In this document: positions 10,530-19,853 of the stretch, one piece after another
Position numbering within the stretch: the stretch's first letter is position 1
How the letters are laid out: each line of letters starts with the position of its first letter
Assembly (NCBI GenBank): GCA_021397845.1
Contig: CM038042.1
Span: 34,730,418-34,794,417 of the forward strand
Origin: Areca catechu
Lineage: Eukaryota; Streptophyta; Magnoliopsida; Arecales; Arecaceae
Direction of reading: 5' to 3'
DNA: 64,000 nt
Translations under genes and position numbers: made by a program
Notes under the pieces: generated by a model
What the model was told of the DNA's origin: nothing
Seen by the model: only the letters and a program-made list of their open reading frames with translations
Database searches by the model: none

Positions 10530-12402
10530 ATATCCAGTCGACCATGACCCGAGAGAGGGTCGAAGACCTTAGGACCATTTACAACATCCCGTCCACCTTG
10601 CATCTGATCGTCCCCAACTAAGAGGGTAGAGTAACGAACCCTTGAACTTAGGAGCCCTTCCCATGTACGAAGACCACCTAAAGGCCTGTCTTCGTTTCCC
10701 GATCCATAACTTCTTTGTCTAGGTCTTCAATACCTTTAGGATCATGCCCTCCCAGCTGATGCCGAATATCATTAGAGTACTGTGTGGCTTCATGGTCCTG
10801 TGTCAGGAGGCCGACATAGAGCCACGGGTGACCCTATTTTCCAACTTCTTTCTATTGAAACAGGACTTTCGGAGTCAGGAATGGTGGATGTTTAGTCCTC
10901 GTCCTAACCGAAAGATTCTAAGGGGGATTCCATCCGCTATTCATGGATGGAAGTCCAGGTTCTTCTTCGTAGATAGCCTGGAGCCATGGGGCTTTGAGGC
11001 AGCCTGGAGGGGGCCGAGGCTGGATGCCTTGCATGGGAGGAAGGTCTCGAGGGCTGACGAGGTCGACTTCCATAGGTTGGACGATGAAGATCCGAAGTTC
11101 ATAAACTTCCTGCTTTTTGAGGATAGCCTTCACCAGGCAGGACTCAGTCGACAGCCGACATTAGGTAGGGTGAGTGTTATGGAGAGATCGGCTTCTACTC
11201 TTATCTCCTTTACTTCTTGTTAGCTTGAAGACTGTTACTAACTATGCTTTTGTTGACAGGCAGAAAAATGAAGCCGGATAGGGCTGTCCTCTTAGCACGA
11301 TCAGTGTAGAGGAGAGCGGTCCAGATTGTAGAGCCGGCACAGCAGGAACCGAAGAAATGGGTGACAGAACCAGTGCCCGAAAGGCCGAAAAAGTCACGGA
11401 CAGAGGAGTCATCCATTCTAGTGGTGTCGGTCGACTTCGGGGACAACATGCCCCTGACCGAATGCCGAAAGGTGACTGCGTCCGAGCGATCATCTTCAGT
11501 AGGACAGCCAGCCATCAGGCGGAGGGAAGGCATTTGACCTCGGTTGGGACGGTGGCAGCCTCTGCACCTTCACCGTCAGAGATGACCGCGATGATCCCCC
11601 TGACGACCCAGAGGAACCCTACGGGTGAAGGGCCGTCGGCTGCTGGCGAGAGGGCCGCTTAGGCTCTGGGTGAAGAAGAAGAGTGCCTACTATTGCGCAC
11701 AGTGGAGGAGTAAGGAGCGCTCCAGCGAACCATCCCTGAAACTGACGGGCGGTCAGTGAACGAGGTGGCCAGCGGTTCCCTCCGCAATCTTCTGGGGGTA
11801 AGCTTCACTCCTCTTGTCTTCATTTCCAATTCACTATTGAAACCTCTTTAACTGTTCGTCTTTGTCGCAGCTCGTCAGGGACCACCTACTAATGGTCCAA
11901 GGGCTGGGTGAGCTATTATACATAAGGAGCAGCTGACCCAGAAGGTCAAGGCGGCCAGGCTGGCGAGGGACACCGCCTAGCAGCACTGATAGCCTCCAGG
12001 GAAGAGGTGACCGACCTGAAGACTGCAGTGGTAGAGGTGTCCCCCTTGTGGGCTAAACTGGAGGCCCAAAAGAAGAAACGGAGGACCTGCTAGCCCAGAA
12101 GGCTGATCGGGAGGCCAAGCTCAAGGGCAAGAGGAAAAGATTAAAGCTCTGGCCCGTCGGCTGAAGGTCGAGGAGGGTCGTGCAACTGATCAAGATCTCC
12201 ATGCGAAAGGCTATCAGGCATCGGTGAAAGATACATGGGCCTGCTGAAGTCGGCCCAGGATTTGCTGAAGATGGCCGGGGAGAGGAACTTGCAGATTACA
12301 AGGCCTACGAAGACTTCAAGGAGGAAATGAACGAAGCCTGGATGGTCAGCTTCGATTACGGGTAAGACGAGTGCCTGGGAAAGGTTAGCGCCGCCTTCCC
12401 AG
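10530..12402 (+). pseudogene. Antisense gene of Gypsy-A, 5' part (gypsy-type transposon protein family)
   Basis: The plus strand encodes a protein related to the 'putative gypsy-type transposon' family (Pfam, as I recall, Transposase_28). After a frameshifted N-terminus (VEDLRTIYNIPSTLHL near 10550) the frame is open from 10744: QLMPNIIRVLCGFMVLCQEA, TLFSNFFLL, WWMFSPRPNRKIL, PSAIHGWKSRFFFV. Two introns are supported. One is 11165-11259 (AG|GTAGGG, branch TACTAAC at 11236-11242, GACAG|GC), which keeps the frame into RKMKPDRAVLLAR. The other is 11798-11870 (G|GTAAGC, GTCGCAG|CT). The later part is charged, Lys/Glu-rich and probably coiled coil. The gene runs opposite to Gypsy-A pol, in the slot where Tat-type elements carry an antisense ORF. 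Function is unknown. Copia-B splits it at 12402; the end is at 22258-22440. Confidence 0.7.
12398..12402. repeat. Target-site duplication CCCAG, left copy
   Basis: CCCAG directly before the Copia-B LTR is repeated at 22258-22262 directly after the second LTR. This shows an intact integration. Confidence 0.95.
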
Positions 12403-14806
12403 TGAAAGGATTATGCCCTATAAGCCAATATTTGTATCTCCCAGACCATTGTAAATTGACAAGATTAATAAAGGCAATAATTTTTCATCATTCGCTGTGT
12501 CATTATATGATGAACCCCATAGATTAGGGCTATGGTTGTAGGGCTATGATGAGATCATACCAGTGAGATCTAAGGCCTTAAACCCTAATCTAGAATATCC
12601 TAGTCATAGGAACCCTGAGTTGGGGATCAGGGTTTCCGGTTAGACTGGCACATCCTATGTATGCTGAAAAGGGTGACTGCTCTCACAGTCACTTGTGTGA
12701 GACACTAATACAAGGATGTGGGTGCTCATTAGCGAATGAGTTCACTGAAGAGATCCAGTTTGAGAACATCTAATGGAGCCTTAGCTGCATGTCAATAGAT
12801 GTTTCTCATAGTGAGAGTTGTACAAGAGTCCTATGACCTGAGACTGCCATAAAACCTTATGTACATGAACCCATGCTTTGGTTCAATCTCATTCATGACA
12901 CTGGGTCATGCACAAGGTTGATGCTGGGTGTGGTGAATTGTATATGAAGGAAATGAGTAGGTCAACAAGGAATTGATCACTCCTAGTAGGAGGAGATTGC
13001 ATCCAGCCAAATTAGGTCAGATGATGATTCAGGAAATCTTTGATCAAAGTACAGATATTAGAAATGATTTCTAATCGAATTAATTGAATCATTAGTGTAT
13101 GACTGAGCTGGGAATGAATAAACTGGATTTGACATGATTCCATATCCATAGTTATATTCGGGATGCAAGATGATTGAAGGATCGAATTGTACGGGAACTT
13201 TCCACTGAAGGGTAGTTTTGGAATTACACCAGAATTTCCATATCTTCCGGAAGACATGACACGTTGCTAGACGTCAATCTTGTCTTGTGGGTTGATCAAA
13301 TTAAATGATTTAATTGGATCACTAATTAGGAGGAGTCCTAATTGACTGACTCGAGTTAGCTCGATTTGACCTAAATCGATTAGAATGAGTTCTGATCAAA
13401 TTAGGTCAACTTGCACTCAGACCCACTGCTGGCTAAGTATGGAACCCAATGGGTCACACACTTAGGATAGATAATCAAGTTTTTAATTTGGAATTAAATC
13501 TCGTTTGCAGATGAACACACTAGCATGTGTTGCAAACCATGGCTTCTACTTGAATCGGATTTGAGTTAGGGTTCCGATTTGGTCTTTTTTAGATCCAAAT
13601 TCCTTCTGGTTTGAATCTAATTGAAGATTCAAGACTTTGGGCTAATAATAGGCTAGCAATTGGGCTAACCTAAGAGGCTAAATCCCTTTCCCACATCGCC
13701 TAAGCCCTTTCCCTTCTTTTCCACGCACGCGCGCAAGGAGAAGAGTCCACGCGCGCGTGTGACCTCTCTCAAGCGGCGTTTCTGCGTGAGAAAAGAAAGG
13801 AAGTCGGCGTCTTTTGGCTGATGAGGCATGGATCAGAGTCCACCTAGGCGTGGACTCTTCAAAAATAGAATTACCGTGAAAAAGAAAGGAAAAACACCGA
13901 AGGGGCGCGACTCTTCTTTCTGCGCGCGCCCTTCTGTGTTTTTCTCGCGATCCTTCTTCGCGTCTTCCCATCCCACAGGCCGTGAGATTAAACCAAGGGC
14001 CGTGAGATAAAGGGAAAGGACATGAGAAGGAGAGAGGGACGTGAGAGGATGATTAACAGGTGAGAAGGCGCCTCTCTGTCGCCTATTTAAGGAGAAGACT
14101 TCACCGTGAAAATTATTCCAGATTTTCTACGGCGAAGCCTTGCTTCTTTTTTCTTCTCCCTCTCCAGAAGACTGTTTCCCCCTCCTCTCTTTCCTCTTTG
14201 ATTCCTTTACAGAGCCTAGGCTCTGTCGAATCTCAGAACAGAAGGAGAGTCAGAGAGAAACTCTCCGACGGTAAAGGAAGAAGGCGCCTCTCCTTTCTTT
14301 CTTACATTAAGACAATCTTGTCTTAATTTTCCTCTCCCTCCAAGACAAGCCTTGTCCCATTTTAGGACAAGGGCTTATTCTTAAGACAAGAGTGTCTTAA
14401 GGGGCCAAAGTTGCTAGAAGACGAGGAGAAGGGTAAGAGAGAAGGTTTAGTCCCAGTTTGGCTAGAGGAGTCCTAGCCAATAGCCCATATATCAAGTTCT
14501 TAGGGTAGAGCTTGATTGGAAGGAACCCAATTAAGGAGTCAGTGTCTTGATCATCTGCCCGTGTGGATCACCATCGGAGGGCGGACAAGTGGACGCCTGG
14601 TGTGTTCAAAAGGTTACTCAATTTGGAGTTTATTTCTACATCAGACTGGAAATAGCGATCTGAGGTTAGTATCTAAACCATGTTTAAATTTGGACATGCA
14701 TGTAGTTATAGTTTTAATTGCTAATAAGGAATTTTGGGATTAGGGTTCGGACCTGATTTCATAAAATTTGAAATCCACACTTCCGCACTGGTTCCCGAAT
14801 CCTACA
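12403..14806 (+). mobile_element. Copia-B 5' LTR
   Basis: It is bounded by TGAAAGG at 12403 and CCTACA at 14806, followed by the PBS. The TATA-like CTATTTAAGG is at 14083-14092, so R and U5 lie after about 14115. GC-rich CACGCGCGC stretches at 13725-13760 and 13920-13960 precede it. Compared with the 3' LTR, most differences are single-base indels in short homopolymers. Confidence 0.95.
14306..14401 (+). repeat. Three consecutive hairpins in the Copia-B LTR leader
   Basis: Three perfect inverted repeats occur in 96 bases. The first is ATTAAGACA/TGTCTTAAT (14306-14327, 4-base loop), the second CCTTGTCC/GGACAAGG (14350-14372, 7-base loop) and the third CTTAAGACA/TGTCTTAAG (14380-14401, 4-base loop). 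They lie 210-320 bases after the TATA-like box, so they would be in the transcript. The same set is in the 3' LTR at about 21760-21855. Confidence 0.8.
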
Positions 14807-14807
14807 G

Positions 14808-14819
14808 TGGTATCAGAGC
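14808..14819 (+). other. Copia-B primer binding site (tRNA-Met type)
   Basis: TGGTATCAGAGC lies one base after the LTR end and is complementary to the 3' end of initiator tRNA-Met. Confidence 0.95.
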
Positions 14820-15960
14820 CTCCTTATTAGGATTAAAACTTATGCAGTTCAATTCATGATGTAGTATCATGTTAAAGTTTTTATATTGATGCACAATGCA
14901 TGTCTTTGATTGAACATGAGTTTGATGATTGCCACCAGTTAGGGTTTTTCACTGAAACCCTAATTGTCTTAGAGATATGATTAGCCCTGGAGCCATCATA
15001 CTGAAATAAGGTTGCCCTGGCATAATGGTGTATCCATTATGTGGTAAATGGTTGTCCTAGTATGGGTACACATTTCACATATTTGCTTAGTTTAAAGCAT
15101 GTATTAATATATGTGATAGCTTTTAATTGAATGTGCTGGCATTGCATAAATCCCTCTTAAAATTATATTAAGTGATAGTATAGTTAACCGATAAGCATTA
15201 TTAGTCATGATGGATAATTAGTCATTTCGGTGTCTAGAAAGGTGGTTCTGGGAAGGTAAAGGGAATCGTGGTTTTTAATTGGTTCCGTTGACTGACCTGG
15301 CCAATTTTAAATTGGTGTCTAGGAAAGCACACGGGGGGACCCCCACATCTCTTCCACTAGCCTGGCCGATCTGATTGATTTAATTCTTGACTAACATGCT
15401 TGGTGTTAAAATACTATTATTGGCCTTCCTTCATGATAGGTCATTATTATGTTACGATCTATACTAGGATTGTTGTGTACACACAAGACCTAATATGGTG
15501 ACTAACACAATTTTTGGCCTAATACAATTATTTGTTTATGGCATGATTTAATGTAATATTTTGTTGTGTACACACAAGGGTATTACTATTAAAGTCATGA
15601 CTGTATGGCTATGAAGGGTCTTACTTAACTGAAATATTATAGTTTGTTGTGTACACACAAGGCTATTAATATTTTAGAGGCCAGGATAAGTTGAGAATTG
15701 TACGGGTTACAATTGGAGAGAGTTTTCCTACCTATGAACTTATATAAGATTTGTTGTGTACACACAAGGTCTTTTATAAGGGATTGGGATCTCAACCCCA
15801 CTAAGAAAACTAATTAGGGTTTTCTCGATCATCGTATAGAGGGTTATGATGCTCGATAAAATAGTGGGAGACATAATTGAATTAAAGTCCTAATTTAATT
15901 ATATATTATCATTTCATGGTTGTTTTGCTTATGTATTGTTCTTTGTTTAAATGTAGATAA
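14820..15960 (+). other. Copia-B untranslated leader
   Basis: This is an 1.1-kb non-coding region between the PBS and the gag ATG. It contains no long ORF. Its main content is a series of four structured repeats at 15461-15780. A leader of this length would be expected to carry packaging and dimerisation signals. Confidence 0.8.
15461..15780 (+). repeat. Four hairpins with a shared apex and different paired arms
   Basis: The 18-mer TTGTTGTGTACACACAAG occurs exactly at 15470-15487, 15561-15578, 15644-15661 and 15751-15768. Around each copy the flanks are different but complementary: ATACTAGG with CCTAATAT (15461-15496), GTAATA with TATTAC (15553-15586), AAATATTATAG with CTATTAATATTT (15632-15674), and CTTATATAAGA with TCTTTTATAAG (15739-15780). 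The apex itself pairs as TTG-T-TGTGT with ACACACAA, leaving one bulged T. Copies 2-4 share the same join (T opposite G, then an unpaired G). No function is known to me. Confidence 0.9.
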
Positions 15961-16790
15961 ATGGCCTCTTCACTCTCACTCCGTAGTATTTTAGATGCCA
16001 ACAAATTGACTGGGCCTAATTATGTTGATTGGCTGAGAAATTGAAAATAGTACTCAGTCAAGAAAGAATTTCCTATATTCTTGATACCCCAATTTTGGAA
16101 CCACCAAGGGAAGATGCCTCGCAAGAGGAGAAGACCACATATAATATGTGGCAAAATGACTCACTTACTGTCAAATGTGTTATGCTTGCCTCTATGACTA
16201 ACGAGTTGCAGAGGCAGCATGATAGCATGGATACTAACTCCATACTGCTCAATTAAAAGAGCTTTATGGAGAACACAGTAGAACTGCTAGATATGAATAT
16301 CTAAGCAGTTGTTCCATGCAAGGATGACAGAAGGTACATCAGTACAAGACCATGTATTAAAGATAATTGATCTAATCACTCGATTAGGTCAATTAGGTTT
16401 TGTAATGGATGGGGAGTTGAATCAAGACTTGATCTTGCAATCACTCCCAGAGTCATTTTCACAGTTTTTTCTTAATTACCATATGAACAAACTTAATTCT
16501 TCCTTGCCTGAGCTGTTGAATATGTTGAAGACAGCAGAGAGCCATGTAAAGAAAAATAAGGCTCCAGTTCTTCTTGTGGATAAGAAGAAGACAGGCAAAA
16601 AGGGTTCCAGTAAGAGGATGAATCCCAAAGGGGGCATTAAGAAGAAGAAAGGAAAGAAGGCCTCCGGACAGATGACCTGCTTTCATTGTGGCAAGCCGGG
16701 TCATTGGAAAGGAACTGCAAGGTTTACCTTGCAAGTGTGAAGCCTGGTGCATCAGAGGCACCAAAAGGTATGAAAGAAGTTCATACTATT
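15961..16790 (+). pseudogene. Copia-B gag
   Basis: Gag starts at the ATG at 15961 (MASSLSLRSILDANKLTGPN). A one-base deletion near 16041 shifts the frame at the VDW-LRN position, and another break lies near 16256. The capsid domain continues with CVMLASMTNELQRQH, DHVLKIIDLITRLGQLGF, and SLPESFSQFFLNYHMNKL. A basic stretch (KKKTGKKGSSKR...KKKKGKK) precedes the zinc knuckle CFHCGKPGHWK near 16680. The last Cys of the knuckle is reached only in another frame (ERNCKVYLAS), so a third frameshift falls inside the knuckle. Gag would form the virus-like particle and bind the RNA. Confidence 0.85.
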
Positions 16791-17080
16791 TTGTCATTGG
16801 ATTCTTCCATTTCAAATACTTGGGTGTTGGATACCGCCTGTGGTCATAACATCTGCAAATCATTGCAGGGACTTCAGGGGCTTAAAGTATTGAAGGAAGG
16901 TAACTTTGAGCTCTACGGTGCTGGAGGGGACCCCATCCAAGCAGAAGCTGTAGGGACTTATGCTTTGAAGTTACCTTCAGGGAAGATCTTGGAGCTAAGG
17001 AATTGTTACTATATGCCAAAATCATTAGAAATATCATATCTGTACCCTTGTTACTTAAACAAGGATATACTATGAATGTA
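16791..17080 (+). pseudogene. Copia-B protease domain
   Basis: The frame reads NTWVLDTACGHNIC, then LYGAGGDPIQAEAVGTYALKLPSGKILEL. The catalytic triplet is Asp-Thr-Ala where the family usually has Asp-Thr-Gly or Asp-Ser-Gly. That change may weaken the protease. The domain ends at a frame change near 17010-17080. Confidence 0.8.
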
Positions 17081-18125
17081 ATGAGCAGTGGCTGCTCAAT
17101 TTCTTTATCTAATGAAATTATATGTTATGGCATATTCTGCAATGGTCTATTAACTCTTTCCACTAATGACAATATTTTTCATGTTTCTAACAAACGGAAA
17201 AGAGATGATGTTAACAATACCTTACTTTGGCATTGTCGACTTGGACATATTAGTGAGACTAGGATTAACAAGTTACACAAAGAAAATTCTTTGATCCTTA
17301 TGACTATGAGTCATTAGGAACTTGTGAATCATGTCTCATGGGTAAGATGACCAAGACTCCATTTAGTGGACATGGAGAAAGGACAAAAGAGTTATTAGGA
17401 CTCATACACACAGATGTATGTGGGCCTATGACAACTCAAGCCTATGGTGGATACTCATACTTCATCACATTTACTGATGATTTTCAAGGTATGGATTTGT
17501 GTATCTAATGAAACATAAGTCCGATGCTTTTGAAAAATTTTTAGAGTATCAAAGTATGGTAGAGAAACAGACAGGAAAAAGTATAAAGATCCTCCGATCA
17601 GATAGAGGAGGTGAGTACTTATCCACTGAGTTTCTTGATCACCTTAAAGATAAGGGGATCATCTCTGAATGGACTCCTCCTTACACACCACAATTAAATG
17701 GTGTTGCTGAAAGGAGGAATCGTACTTTATTGGATATGGTACGGTCCATGATGTGCTTCACGGAGTTACCTTTTTCTTTCTGGGGATATGCTTTGGAAAC
17801 AGCAACTTATATCTTGAATAGAGTACCATCTAAAACTGTCTCTAGCACTCCATATGAATTATGGAGAGGTAAGAAGCCCAATCTTAAGTATATTAAGATA
17901 TGGGGATGTCCAGCCTATGTAAAAAGAAATTTTGGACATAAACTAGATGCTAGAGCAGACAAATGTCTATTTATCGGATATCCTAGAGATAGTATAGGAT
18001 ATCTGTTCTACCACCCTACTGAACAAAAGGTTTTGGTCAGTAGGCATGCCACTTTTATGGAAAAGAATTCATCCTACAAAAGGGCACTGGTAGAAATATC
18101 GAACTTAATGAAATTCAACAAATAG
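17081..18125 (+). pseudogene. Copia-B integrase
   Basis: The zinc domain shows LLWHCRLGHISETRINKL and, after a frame change at about 17310, CESCLMGKMTK. The catalytic core has HTDVCGPM (first Asp), LRSDRGGEYLS (second Asp) and NGVAERRNRT (Glu). The C-terminal part WGCPAYVKRNFG and KCLFIGYPRDSIGYLFY is intact, and the frame 17499-18125 is open for 208 codons. Integrase inserts the cDNA; the matching CCCAG duplication is its footprint. Frameshifts at about 17315 and 17495 interrupt the reading frame. Confidence 0.88.
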
Positions 18126-18995
18126 ACACATCTCAGTCAAGTAACAACATAGTTAATATAGAACCTGAACACACTCCTATCCGTAGGTCTGATAGGGTGC
18201 GACAAGCACCTGAGAGGTATGGGTTCATAATTGAAAATAATGAAGCCCAAATCATTCAAAATGATGAGCCTCTAACCTATACGGAAGCAGTCATGAGTAG
18301 AGACTCAGACAGATGGCTGGAAGCCATGAGATCCGAGATGGACTCCATGTATGTCAACCAAGTATGGTCTTTGGTTGATGCACCAGAGGGTATTAACCCT
18401 ATTGGGTGTAAATGGGTCTATAAAAGGAAGAATGGGGCAGATGGCCAAGTTGAAACTTATAAAGCCAGATTGGTGGCTAAGGGTTTCAGACAAAACAGGG
18501 AATAGATTATGATGAAACATTTTCCCCTGTTGCCATGCTCAAATCTATTCGGATTATGCTTGCTATAGCAGCATATCATAATTATGAAATCTGGCAAATT
18601 GATGTAAAAACTGCATTCCTCAATGGTTTCCTTGAGGAAGAGGTTTATATGTCACAGCCAGAAGGTTTTGTCTTGGAGACTAAACCTAATCAGGTATGTA
18701 GGCTAAAGAAATCCATTTATGGATTAAAGCAAGCATCAAGGAGTTGGAACATCCGATTTGATAAAACAGTCAAAGAATTTGATTTTTTCAAAAATGAGGA
18801 TGAACCTTGTGTGTACAAGAAGACTAGTGGGAGTGCCATAGTTTTCTTAGTTCTATATGTCGATGATATACTTCTTATTGGGAATGATATCCCAATGTTA
18901 CAATCAGTCAAGTGTGGTTATCGAAACAGTTTTCCATGAAAGACTTGGGAGAAGCATCCTATATACTGGGTATAAAGATCTATAGGAAAGATCAA
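18126..18995 (+). pseudogene. Copia-B reverse transcriptase
   Basis: RT begins with the YTEAV...WLEAMRSEMDSM block and GCKWVYKRKNG. It continues after a break near 18505 with WQIDVKTAFLNGFLEEEVYM, CRLKKSIYGLKQASRSW and the catalytic YVDD at 18856-18867 (LYVDDILLIGND). The break at 18505 and another near 18930 are single frame changes. All expected Copia RT blocks are present in order. Confidence 0.9.
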
Positions 18996-19816
18996 GAAGG
19001 ATGCTAGGCTTATCCCAGTCTAGGTACATTGACCAGGTGCTAAAGAGATTTAGCATGGAGGAAAGTAAAAGAGGTTACTTACCTATTGATCATGGCATAC
19101 GTCTTTCTAAGAGGATGTCTCCTAAGACACCTGAAGAAAGAAATAGAATGAGTTCTATACCTTATGCTTCGGCTATAGGGTCGATTATGTATGCTATGTT
19201 ATGTACCAGGCCTGATGTGGCATATGCCTTGGATGTAGCCAGTAGATTTCAGGCTGATCCAGGAGAGGATCACTGGAAGGCTGTGAAAAATATTCTTAAG
19301 TACCTGAGAAGGACTAAGGATATTTTTCTCATATACGGAGGGTCTGATCTTAAACTAGAAGCCTATTCAGACTCTAGTTTTCAATCAGACCCAGATGATA
19401 GTAAATCCATTTCAGGGTATGTCTTTACCTTGAATGGTGGAGCAGTAAGTTGGAAGAGCACTAAACAGTAGACTGTAGCTGACTCAACTACCGAGGCAGA
19501 GTACATAGCTGTCAGTGAAGCTGCCAAGGAAGCTGTCTGGATGAAGAAATTCATCACAGAGTTGGGAGTAGTTCCTGAGATTGAGAACCCGGTGCCACTC
19601 TATTGTGATAACACTGGAGCAGTTGCTCAAGATAAGGAACCGAGAGCCCATCACAAGTCCAAGCACATTCTGAGACGCTTCCATCTTGTCCGAGAGATAA
19701 TCGAGAGACAAGAAGTCTGCATCAATAGAGTAGATACAAAGAACAACATAGCAGACCCGTTCACTAAGGCTCTACCACAACGGGAGTTTGATCGCCACCT
19801 CGACAGTATGGGTTAA
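18996..19816 (+). pseudogene. Copia-B RNase H
   Basis: The block starts with SQSRYIDQVLKRF and YASAIGSIMYAMLCTRPDVAYAL. It has EAYSDSSFQSDPDDSKSISG, ADSTTEAEYIAVSEAAKEAVW, YCDNTGAVA and HHKSKHILRRFHLVREI, and ends NIADPFTKALPQREF...DSMG with TAA at about 19814. One in-frame TAG follows STKQ at 19469-19471, where the family has Gln (CAG), a C-to-T change. Otherwise the frame from 19001 to 19816 is consistent. Confidence 0.9.
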
Positions 19817-19843
19817 AGAATAAGAGCGATTGGCTTTAGTGCA

Positions 19844-19853
19844 AGTGGGAGAT
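19844..19853 (+). other. Copia-B polypurine tract
   Basis: AGTGGGAGAT lies directly before the 3' LTR start at 19854. This is the expected plus-strand primer. Confidence 0.85.

Noticed and set aside
14808..14819. tRNA gene fragment at TGGTATCAGAGC (also at 9585 and 42490)
   Set aside because: It is only the 12-base PBS at LTR ends; no cloverleaf or A/B boxes surround it.
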